From positions 806,001 through 870,000 of the forward strand of contig CAVXFB010000003.1 of NCBI GenBank assembly GCA_963760935.1: a stretch of DNA of 64,000 nucleotides. Reading direction: 5' to 3'. The position numbers and the translations under genes are program-made. Source of the DNA: CAVXFB01 sp963760935. GTDB taxonomy: Bacteria > Planctomycetota > Planctomycetia > Pirellulales > Thermoguttaceae. This document shows, piece after piece, positions 52,106-63,200 of the stretch; the stretch's first letter is position 1; every line of letters begins with the position of its first letter. The notes beneath the pieces are model-generated. The model saw nothing but the letters and a program-made list of their open reading frames with translations, had not been told where the DNA came from and did not search any database.

Positions 52106-52786
52106 CTACTCGTGACGACTCGGCGTGGTGGCGGCGGCGAGTTGGGACTCGACCGGGTCGTGCTTTCGTTCTAGCTCGTTCAGCGAGGTCTCGATGCGTT
52201 TGCGGTAGTTCTCCACGCCTTCGCCCTCGCGATAAAAGAGGGGTTCGGCAAAATAGCCGTGGATCGTGGCAAAGGGTTTTGGGATTTGGAAGCGGTCCCA
52301 GGCATGCGTGAAGATCCACCGCCGCGTGGGCACGGCCACCATGTTGATGACCGCGGCGCCGGTTCGCTGCGAGAGGACGGCAATTCCCTTGTGGACTCGG
52401 TTGCGCGGTCCACGTGGCCCATCCACGGCGAGATAGACCGGCAGTCCGCGCTCGACATGCTCGATCAAGGCCTCAATGGCGGCCAGCCCGCCCTTGTCGC
52501 CGCTATTTCGGCGATTCGATCCGCGAATGGGCTCGATGCCGCACAACCGCAGGCAGGCAACCAATAGCTCACCGTCGTCGGATCGCGACACCATGGCGCC
52601 CGTGCCGCGTTCGCCGTCGATGACGGCGGCGATTTGATGCGAGTGCAGGACGGAGTAGGCGTAGGCTTGCGACCTTGCCCGCAGATTGGGCCGCGGATCG
52701 TTGTGGAGGCGAATACGGCAGCAACTCCGCAAGATCAGGACGGCCAATGCGATGAACCAGCCAGATGCCCTGGTCGAGATTTTCAT
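52106..52786 (-). CDS. DUF374 / lysophospholipid acyltransferase-like protein (second)
   Basis: A 226-residue protein of the DUF374 kind with a signal-anchor (GWFIALAVLILRSCC). Marks: VLHSHQIAAV (HX4D-like block), GIEPIRGSNRRNSGDKGG, and VDGPRGPRNRVHKGIAVLSQ. The order and spacing parallel the first DUF374 gene at 3519, but identity looks low. It lies between the two 5S copies, on their strand, 71 bases after the terminator of the first, so the pair of 5S genes brackets it. The C-terminus is charged. Confidence 0.85.
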   Translation of the reverse strand: MKISTRASGWFIALAVLILRSCCRIRLHNDPRPNLRARSQAYAYSVLHSHQIAAVIDGERGTGAMVSRSDDGELLVACLRLCGIEPIRGSNRRNSGDKGGLAAIEALIEHVERGLPVYLAVDGPRGPRNRVHKGIAVLSQRTGAAVINMVAVPTRRWIFTHAWDRFQIPKPFATIHGYFAEPLFYREGEGVENYRKRIETSLNELERKHDPVESQLAAATTPSRHE

Positions 52787-52856
52787 GGAATCCGTTCTGT
52801 GCTTCTCGCGATTCTCCGGGTCCGCCGCGGTGAACCGAGAAGAAGAAAATACCTCG

Positions 52857-52900
52857 AAAAAAGCGAAAGCCCCCGAGGCAGTTGGGCCTCGGGGGCTTTC
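52857..52900 (-). terminator. Rho-independent terminator of the 23S-5S unit
   Basis: On the minus strand GAAAGCCCCCGAGG and CCTCGGGGGCTTTC form a perfect 14-bp stem with an 8-base loop; the descending strand then runs into CGC and six T residues. It follows the 5S gene by about 12 bases. Confidence 0.92.
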
Positions 52901-52911
52901 GTTGAAATTAG

Positions 52912-53019
52912 ATCCGGCGACACCTACTCTCGCACTTTTGGTACTACCATCGGCTCCGAAAGCTTAACTACCGTGTTCGGAATGGGAACGGGTGTGGCCT
53001 TTCGGATATGGTCACCGGA
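52912..53019 (-). rRNA. rrf: 5S rRNA
   Basis: On the minus strand the gene starts TCCGGTGACCATATCCGAAA and ends GTAGGTGTCGCCGGAT, so the ends pair. The inner loop has CCGTTCCCATTCCGAACACG, the conserved 5S core, and GCCGATGGTAGTACC. It follows 23S by a spacer of about 180 bases and has its own terminator. Confidence 0.95.
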
Positions 53020-53059
53020 AAGGAGCGGACGCGCCCGTGTGAGGGCCGAGCCGCTACAA

Positions 53060-53150
53060 GCGGTCGGCTTTCAGAATCAGCGATCAGCTTTCAGGCAGGA
53101 GTTCTGCAAAAAGCCGAGGGCTGATAGCTGATCGCTAACAGCTATTGGTT
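53060..53150. repeat. GCTGATCGCTGA palindrome in the 23S-5S spacer
   Basis: The inverted pair CAGCGATCAGCTTTCAGG (near 53078) and GGGCTGATAGCTGATCGCT (near 53118) flanks a 25-base loop. It is related to the inner palindrome of the 215-bp element at 32406, whose core reads AGCTGATAGCTGACC. It lies wholly inside the transcribed spacer. Confidence 0.7.
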
Positions 53151-53203
53151 GTGGCAAAGAAGTGACATCCTAACGCGGCAACTTAGGAGCGTTGGATACA
53201 TGC

Positions 53204-56120
<2,917 letters not shown>

Positions 56121-56355
56121 ACATGAATCCAACGCTCCAACGATGGAGCCGATTCACGTGATCGCGCTTTACGGAACAAGACCTCGCTCCCCTCCACATC
56201 CCACTAGTCGCCAAAGCGACCAGCCCTCTGCGGAATCAAGCTGTTTCTCGATCCGAGTAACGAATGCTCTAAGTGCCCTCGGAGCCACGCAAGACGCACA
56301 TTGCGCACGCGTGCGTGCATCACATTAAGATGCCACTTCATTACCACAACCGAAT

Positions 56356-56367
56356 TGTCAAAGAACA
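56356..56367 (-). promoter_or_regulatory. boxA-like antitermination site upstream of 23S
   Basis: On the minus strand the leader reads TGTTCTTTGACA, matching the boxA consensus of bacterial rRNA leaders (TGCTCTTTGACA type), about 235 bases before the 23S gene. It supports an independent rRNA transcript starting from the promoter just upstream. Confidence 0.75.
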
Positions 56368-56403
56368 CACTGCCAACTCGCTTCTCGAATTGGCGAAACC
56401 ATA

Positions 56404-56432
56404 ACTGTATCAGCCTGTCTGAGCACTGTCAA
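56404..56432 (-). promoter_or_regulatory. Promoter of the 23S-5S unit
   Basis: On the minus strand TTGACA (56432-56427) and TACAGT (56409-56404) are spaced by 17 bases, a near-consensus sigma-70 promoter. Directly upstream lies an AT-rich inverted stretch (56442-56470, with CTGAAAATATTTTTTCAG) that could act as an UP element. The transcript would carry boxA and then 23S-5S. Confidence 0.75.
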
Positions 56433-56470
56433 CCGCTAACAAGGCTCGTCTGAAAAAATATTTTCAGAGC

Positions 56471-56736
56471 CCTTTGTCCGCGGCCACAGCCACTAAAACA
56501 GGCTGACAAAAAGCAGATTCATTATATCGGCGGCAAGCCGTCTGGCAACTGAACGCAAACGCTATTTTTCCGCCGCCATTCGTGCAATTTCGACGCACGA
56601 CAACACCCACAAAAGAGGGGTGCCATTGCGGGAATCCCGCCGCTCGAGAACGCATCTCAGTATTGTGTAGCGCCAGATCGCTTTCGGAACTGTCGAATTA
56701 CGCCGCCAGTAACGCAATACGTCCGTGCGACACGCT
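56471..56736. other. Intergenic region lexA-rRNA
   Basis: About 270 bases with no supported gene. The short frame at 56464-56655 on the minus strand has no known features. The region separates lexA from the rRNA promoter, all on the minus strand. Confidence 0.35.
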
Positions 56737-57345
56737 CTAGCCAACCTTGCGCACCACGCCCACGACCACGCCCAGCACTCGCGCGTCTTTGACGTAGATC
56801 GGCTTCATCGACGAGTTGGCCGGCTCCAGGCGAATGCGATTTTTCTCGGGAAACCAGCGTTTTAGCGTGGCTTCACCTTCGTCGGTCAAGGCAACCACGA
56901 TCTGGCCCTTGCGCGCGGTGCGCTGCTTCTGCACCACGACATAATCGCCGTCGGAGATTTGATCTTCGATCATCGACTCGCCTTTGACCTGCAATACGAA
57001 CAGGTTTTTCGCCGACGGGTTGAACATCTCCTGAAAGTCGACCTGTTCGTTCTGCTCGATTGCTTCGTGCAGCACGCCCGCCGCGATCGTGCCGGCCAGC
57101 GGCAATCCGCGCACCTCGATCGGTTCGGCGGCAAGTTGGATCGCGCGCGACATGTTTGGCTCGCGGGTAATTAGCCCCTTCTTCTCCAGGGCCTTTAGGT
57201 GGCAGACGACGCCGTTAGGCGATTGGATGCCAAAGCGCGCGGCGATTTCGCGGACCGTTGGGCCATACCCGCGTCCGCGGATCTTCTCCCGGATGAACTT
57301 GTACACTTCCTCCTGCCGCTCCGTCAGCTTGTCGAAAAGTCCCAT
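56737..57345 (-). CDS. lexA: LexA repressor
   Basis: LexA represses SOS genes and cleaves itself when RecA filaments form. The 202-residue protein has a winged helix-turn-helix (about 1-70; TVREIAARFGIQSPNGVVCHL is the core) and an S24 peptidase domain. The cleavage site is the Ala-Gly of GTIAAGVLHE (about 92), the nucleophile Ser is in KGESMIED, and the Lys is in EATLKRW. A good AAGGAG precedes the ATG. A promoter with an inner palindrome is just upstream. Confidence 0.96.
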   Translation of the reverse strand: MGLFDKLTERQEEVYKFIREKIRGRGYGPTVREIAARFGIQSPNGVVCHLKALEKKGLITREPNMSRAIQLAAEPIEVRGLPLAGTIAAGVLHEAIEQNEQVDFQEMFNPSAKNLFVLQVKGESMIEDQISDGDYVVVQKQRTARKGQIVVALTDEGEATLKRWFPEKNRIRLEPANSSMKPIYVKDARVLGVVVGVVRKVG

Positions 57346-57400
57346 GCGTTCTCCTTCGCCGTCGCAATAATCGTGACCGCAGCGTGATTGCTCACTCCAC

Positions 57401-57428
57401 AGTATAATATACGCCTGTACAGAGTCAA
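57401..57428 (-). promoter_or_regulatory. lexA promoter with possible LexA operator
   Basis: On the minus strand TTGACT (57428-57423) and TATACT (57406-57401) are 16 bases apart. Right behind the -35 box lies the palindrome CTGTACAG (57415-57422), placed where a repressor would block RNA polymerase. LexA genes are usually self-repressed, so this may be the LexA site; the motif is unlike the well-known GAAC-N4-GTTC or CTGT-N8-ACAG forms. Confidence 0.6.
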
Positions 57429-57463
57429 GAGGACGTAGGTGTCCGCCGCAGCCACGGGTGGCC

Positions 57464-59083
57464 CTACGGCGATGCCACGAGGCGCACTACCCAATCGTTG
57501 GCGTCGGGCAGAGTGAATGATCGCGAACCGCCGCCGGTGACCGTTGTCAGGCTCGTCTCTACGCCGGTCCGAGGATCGAAGCGGAATGCCTTATACGTCC
57601 CCGGGGCCAGTTCGATGTAGAATTTGCCGCCGGTGGCTGCGTAGACGACATATTGCCGCCCCGTTTCGGCCAGCACGTACGTTCGCTTGGCGGTCGTGAT
57701 GAGTTTGTTCTGGCTCGACATCTTCCAATACTCGATCCCTTTGGCGGTGAAGAAGTCGATCATTCGCTTCAGATCGCCGTATTCGAGCCCGTCGATCCAG
57801 TCGCCGGTAATTTCCGGATTGCCTTTGCCGTTGCGGTGCAGTCGGATGTCGCCGATGCTGCCATAGCCGCCGGCGGTGGCGATACCCCAGGCTGCCGAGC
57901 GGAGATTGAAGCGATCCATGTTGACGCGAACGCTGATGGGTGGATTGGTTTGGCCGATGTAGCCGTATTCGTCGTCAACCACGGGCCTGTTATGGCCAAG
58001 ATTGTCGACGATTCCAGCATTGCCCCACTCGTCGCCGTGGTTGTATTTCGGATTCCAGCCACCGAATTGAATAATGGCGTGCGTCGGCCACTTGGTGAAC
58101 TCAAACCGGCCGCTTTCATTATGAATCGACAGCGGCCGAGACATTTCTGTCTCGGCCAACCACGGATCGGTCTGGCGAATCAAAGCGCCCATCCGGTCAA
58201 AATCCTCCTGTCTCTGCGCGTGGCCCGCCGCTGCTGCCTTCTTCCACTCGTTGCACAGACACCAGATCACATTGGGATAGGCTGCATACCGAGCAACGAC
58301 GTAGTTGACAAATCGATCGTTCTGTTCCGCCGTGCCGAACATCCGGTTATCCCAATAGGGGTTCGTCACAATCAGGTCGGCCACCATCCCCATCGAGTCC
58401 ATGTGCTGTACCATCTCGTCGAGTTTGCGCCAGTAACGCAGATTGAGCCGTTTGCGATCCGGATTTGTGCTCGGGCCCATGTACGGCTGCACGTCGGGAT
58501 AACCGCTGAACTCCACATTCGGCTTGTAGAATGCCTCCGCATAGACGTGCATGCGGAGTTTATTCAAGCCATAGTCCGCGCTTTTCTTGATCGACGCCTT
58601 CCAATGATCGTTGGCGAGGGCACTAATCATGACGTCGTAATAGGTCTGTCCCCACATGAAATAGCGAGTGCCGTCGTCCCACACAAAGCTGTAAGGATAC
58701 TTGGCATCTACGCGAAGGAAGCCATGCCTGTCTGGCCGCGGGGCAATACACGTGACACTGCCAGTCTTGCCGTTCATTCCGGCGTCTGACGAGTTGACGC
58801 GGTACGACCAGGGGCCGACCGCCGTGGGCGCGAAGCGGATCTTGAACGAATTGCCGCCATCCCAGAAACCGTTGACGGTCTTGGTAACTCCGCCCGGCCC
58901 GGCAAACATGGCCTTCAGCGTTGGGCCGCCGGCGTATGGGTTGGTGTAGTGCTCACTTGCATTCAGAGAAATCTCGACCGTCGACCATTTCGGCACATCG
59001 GCGGCCGGCGCGATGATATTGAAGGCAGCCAAGGAAAGCCCCGCGACGGCAGCGAACGCGCGGACAGGTAGAAAGCATCGCAT
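57464..59083 (-). CDS. Secreted DUF5060/DUF4038 glycosidase-like protein, minimal form
   Basis: About 539 residues from the ATG at 59083, which gives a signal peptide (FAAVAGLSLAAFNIIAPAA); longer starts up to 59185 are possible. It has only DUF5060 (about 25-120), the DUF4038 barrel (about 125-440; YFMWGQTYYDV, LNKLRMHVYAE, VIWCLCNEW, VDDEYGYIG) and a collagen-binding-like domain at the end (FYIELAPGTYKAFRFDPRTG). It is a third paralogue of the giants at 16-25 kb, lacking fibronectin, LamG and dockerin parts. It is divergent from the sigma factor gene, the two starts being close together. Confidence 0.9.
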   Translation of the reverse strand: MRCFLPVRAFAAVAGLSLAAFNIIAPAADVPKWSTVEISLNASEHYTNPYAGGPTLKAMFAGPGGVTKTVNGFWDGGNSFKIRFAPTAVGPWSYRVNSSDAGMNGKTGSVTCIAPRPDRHGFLRVDAKYPYSFVWDDGTRYFMWGQTYYDVMISALANDHWKASIKKSADYGLNKLRMHVYAEAFYKPNVEFSGYPDVQPYMGPSTNPDRKRLNLRYWRKLDEMVQHMDSMGMVADLIVTNPYWDNRMFGTAEQNDRFVNYVVARYAAYPNVIWCLCNEWKKAAAAGHAQRQEDFDRMGALIRQTDPWLAETEMSRPLSIHNESGRFEFTKWPTHAIIQFGGWNPKYNHGDEWGNAGIVDNLGHNRPVVDDEYGYIGQTNPPISVRVNMDRFNLRSAAWGIATAGGYGSIGDIRLHRNGKGNPEITGDWIDGLEYGDLKRMIDFFTAKGIEYWKMSSQNKLITTAKRTYVLAETGRQYVVYAATGGKFYIELAPGTYKAFRFDPRTGVETSLTTVTGGGSRSFTLPDANDWVVRLVASP

Positions 59084-59219
59084 GTGCTGATTGCTACAAG
59101 CATGGGCAAAGCGGTTCGGGCAAGAATCCATGTAATTTAGCACGGGACTGCTGGAGAAACAATCTTCCGAGCGATACACAATCATTGCGATGCCGTCGGG
59201 GCCTTCCTAGAATAGACGC

Positions 59220-60094
59220 ATGGCTTCTTCTCAAAGTGGCGTTAAGCCGCCGGTCGGCGCAGATCAGTTCGCGACCACGCATTGGAGCATGGTGCTCGCG
59301 CTGGCCGGCATGGCAGTGACGACGTCGATAGCCGCACCTCGGCCGCACGTCGGGCAATGGCCGCCCTCTGCGAAAGCTACTGGTATCCGCTCTATGCCTA
59401 CATCCGCCGCCGCGGCTTCGACACCTATCAGGCCGAAGACCTCACTCAAGAGTTCTTCTTGCGGCTCTTGGCCCCACAATACTTGGCAGGCGTCGATCGA
59501 CAGAAGGGCAAATTTCGCTCGTTTCTCCTGACCGCGCTCAAGCACTTTCTGGCCAACGAGTGGGACCGTGCGCAGGCCCAAAAACGCGGCGGCGGCCACG
59601 TCGTTATTCCGCTCGATGCGCTTTCGGCCGAAACTCGCTATCGGCGCGAGCCGGCCCACGAACTGACGCCCGAGCGACTGTTCGAGCGGCAATGGGCAAT
59701 CGCCGTTCTCGAACGCGTCCTGGCACGCTTGCAGGCCGAGAGCGAAAAGCTCGATGGCAAATCGACCGTGTTCGAGCGGCTCAAGCAATTTCTGACCGCC
59801 GACTCGGACAAAGACGCGGAAAAAGAGCCGGGGCCAATTTGCGCAAAGCACCGGGCACCGGCCGAAGGTTGGTCGGGCCGTTCCGACAAATTGGATCTGG
59901 CCCCCGTTCCTCAGCCGAAAGGCACGTATGCTGCGGTCGCGCTGGAGCTAGGTATGACCGAGGGAGCCGTGAAAGTGGCCGTCCACCGCCTTCGTCGCCG
60001 CTATCGCGAACTGTTGCGGGAAGAAATCGCCCAGACCGTTCAAACCCCGGACGAGATCGACGACGAAATCCGCTATCTCTTGTCCTGTCTCTAA
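59220..60094 (+). CDS. ECF-type RNA polymerase sigma factor (frameshifted near N-terminus)
   Basis: A planctomycete-type ECF sigma factor that usually accompanies Ser/Thr kinases. The natural start is the ATG at 59220: MASSQSGVKPPVGADQFATT, then HWSMVLALAG. After base 59309 the sequence goes on in the -1 frame (GSDDVDSRTSAARRAM) into region 2 (YWYPLYAYIRRRG, QAEDLTQEFFLRLL) and region 4 (YAAVALELGMTEGAVKVAVH), so one base is missing there; the open frame itself starts at 59282. Between regions 2 and 4 there is an unusual 35-residue insert (about 190-225; GPICAKHRAPAEGW). The kinase gene follows on the same strand. Confidence 0.87.
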
Positions 60095-60118
60095 CTCGGC
60101 ATCCATCCCCCTTGCGCC

Positions 60119-60171
60119 TTGGCGCCTTTGCGTGAGACCCTTTCCGACAATGCATCACGCAAAGGCGCTAA
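60119..60171. repeat. Inverted repeat between sigma and kinase genes
   Basis: TTGGCGCCTTTGCGTGA (60119-60135) and TCACGCAAAGGCGCTAA (60155-60171) are inverted copies with one mismatch around a 19-base loop. The hairpin lies 25 bases after the sigma factor stop; it could attenuate readthrough into the kinase, although there is no T-run. Confidence 0.7.
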
Positions 60172-60241
60172 GTCGCAAATTGTGAAAGTCTGCTGTAACC
60201 TTTCCTCCCATTTGCTTCTGTAGTAGATAGGGAGACCAATT

Positions 60242-63200
60242 ATGACCAACGCGAACCGCTGTGCCGGCTGTGGGGCCACACTGCCCGCCGATGCGCCGTT
60301 GGAGCTGTGCCCAGCGTGTCTGCTGCGGCGGGCGCTGGATACGCAGACCGACATCGGCGAACCGGACAGGCCGGGAGCAGACTACGCGCCTCCCACGCCC
60401 GAAGAACTGGCGACCTATTTTCCCGAGTTGGAAATCGTCGAACTCCTTGGCCGAGGCGGGATGGGCGTGGTCTACAAGGCCCGACAAAAGCGGCTTGACC
60501 GGCTAGTGGCTTTGAAAATCCTCTCGCCCCGTTTTAGCCAAGACCCGGCCTTCGCCGAGCGTTTTGCCCGGGAGGCCCGAGCGATGGCCATGCTCAGCCA
60601 TCCGCACATCGTGACCGTATACGACTTTGGGCAGGCGGAAATTGGGGGCGCGGGGCGGGGGACGCGGGGCGGGACTTCGGAGGCGCCGGGCGAGGTCGAT
60701 TCTCCCCGCCTCCCGTCCCCCGCCCCCCGCCCCCTCTACTACTTCCTCATGGAATACGTCGACGGCGTGAACCTCCGTCGGCTGCTGGATGCCCAAAAGC
60801 TCGCGCCCGAGGAAGCGTTGGCCATCGTGCCGCAAATCTGCGACGCCCTGCAATACGCCCACGACGCCGGCGTGGTCCATCGCGACATCAAGCCCGAGAA
60901 CATCCTGCTGGACAAGCGCGGGCGAGTGAAGATCGCCGACTTCGGCATCGCGAAGCTGGTGGGGAGAAGAGTGGCGAGTGGTGAGTGGCGAGTGGCTAGT
61001 GAACAACAGCAGCCCACTCTCCCACTAGGAGAGGGCAGGCACCGAGGCGCAGCCTTGGTCGATGAGGGCGCCGGCGAGTCCCCTCTCCCGCCGGGAGAGG
61101 GTCAGGGTGAGGGCTCGCCCACCTCTAATCCCCAATACCCAATCCCTGATCCCTCGCAGCTTACGGCTGCGAATGAAATCATCGGCACGCCGCAATACAT
61201 GGCGCCCGAGCAGTTCGAGCGCCCGCTGACGGTCGACCATCGCGCCGACATCTATTCGTTAGGCGTCGTCTTCTACCAGATGCTCACCGGCGAATTGCCC
61301 ATCGGCCGCTTCGTCCCGCCTTCGAATAAGGTGCAGATCGACGTACGACTCGACGAAGTAGTGCTCCGCGCGTTAGAAAAGGAGCCCGAGCGTCGGTATC
61401 AGCAAGTCAGCGAGATCAAGACGCAGATGGAGGACATCGCCACGACGCCGCCACCTGTAGGGTCTGCCGTGCGGACCGATGACGCAGACGTCCATGCGGC
61501 CCGTATGGCGACCGTGATGAATCGATATGCTGGCGTCGACTATCGTTCGCGACGCACGCTCTTCGGCCTGCCGCTGCTGCATGTCGCTACCGGGATCGAC
61601 CCGACAACCGGACGCAAACGCATCGCTCGCGGCATAATCGCTGTTGGCGACGTTGCCCAAGGCGTAATTGCGCTCGGCGGCGCCGCGATGGGCGGAATCG
61701 CATTCGGTGGTATTGCCGCCGGCGGTCTCGCCATTGGCGGATTTTCGCTCGCTCTGCTCGCCGTCGGAGGTTTTGCCGCCGGCCTGGTGGCGGCCGCTGG
61801 CGGCTTCACTCTCGCCCCGATCTCGCTCGGCGAAGTTGCGACTGGATACTTCGCAAGAGGCGGTATGGCGTATGGCGTGCACACCATATCCGCTCGACAC
61901 GTCGATCCGGTCGCCCAGCAGTTCTTCGAACCCTGGTCAACGACGTTTCTACCGTACTTCCCAACGTTGATAAATACGCTGCTGCTTCTGACTACTCCCT
62001 TTGCCGTGATCTTGGCCGTCCTGGCATGGCGGTCTCGACACCCCAGGACTGGTGGTCAGGAAGTCAGCCGACGTACGTCAGGCACCCCGGCAAGCCGGCA
62101 AGGTGACTGGCGATCGTGGGTGATGGGTGTTGGCGTTCGAAGTGGAAGAACGGTAATCAATTGGCCAGTGCTCATTATGCAATGGGCGTTGGTGCTCACC
62201 ACTTACTGCGCTATTTGGGTGCTCAACCACGCCGGTAGTCTGGAATCCGCGAGTTTCTTAGCACTTGCTGCAATGTCGGCTATTCTCGTAGTCTTCTTCG
62301 CGTGGATTCAATCCTTTCGGTCGGTCGAACAATTGCCGTCGTTGGATTCACAGCGACAGCCAAGACCACAGGCCGTCGTTGACGATGCTGTCATCGAGCA
62401 GGCGTCGGGTGCCACTGGCGGCTCGCCCGCCAGTGCTTCAGACGATGCCATCGAACACGCCCGACGACAGGTCAAAGGACCGGTAATTGGGCTGTTAGCA
62501 ACAGGGATGTTCAACTGGCTCGTGGTGATACCCGTGGTGGTATGGGCCTTAATACCTGTGGTGGCGGACCTGGCCGCACACAATCGTCCGGGTGCATTGC
62601 TTGCCTTTATACCGTTTTCCCTCATGGCATTAAGCAGCGTGATGATTCTTGCCGCACTGAAGATGAAGCGGCTGCAAGCTTACTGGTTGGCTGTCGTCGC
62701 CAGCATCCTGGCCATCATCATTTCACCCGGGAACCTGATCGGCCTGCCCATTGGCATCTGGGCATTGGTCGTATTGAGCCAACGAGAAGTGCGCGAGGCG
62801 TTTCGGAAGAGTGCCACTGGCTCTGCCAGTGTTCCCCCGCCGGACGGTGCAGAGGGTTTCGATATGCCTCTTCCAAGCACTGGCAAAGCCAATGTTTGGA
62901 CAACTTCGGACAAGCCGACATGGCAACCGTCGGGTGCCACTGGCGGCTTGTCCGCCAGTGTTTCAGACGATGCCATCGAACACGCCCGGCGGCAGGTCAA
63001 AGGACCAGCCATCGGCCTGCTGGCAACGGGAATCCTCAACATCCTCATAATGCTCGTTGCGTTTGCCCTATTCATCGCCCCGACGATGCTGGACCATGCA
63101 GGCTTTGCGAGCACAGCCCTCCCTGGCCTGATCCATATCCGGATTTTGGTGGCATTGGCCCTTATATGCGGCAGCCTGATCATTTTCGGCGCCCTGAAAA

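Noticed and set aside
56442..56470. Terminator-like hairpin behind lexA
   Set aside because: The stem is mostly A/T and lies right upstream of the rRNA -35 box; it fits an UP-type element at least as well, so no terminator is called.
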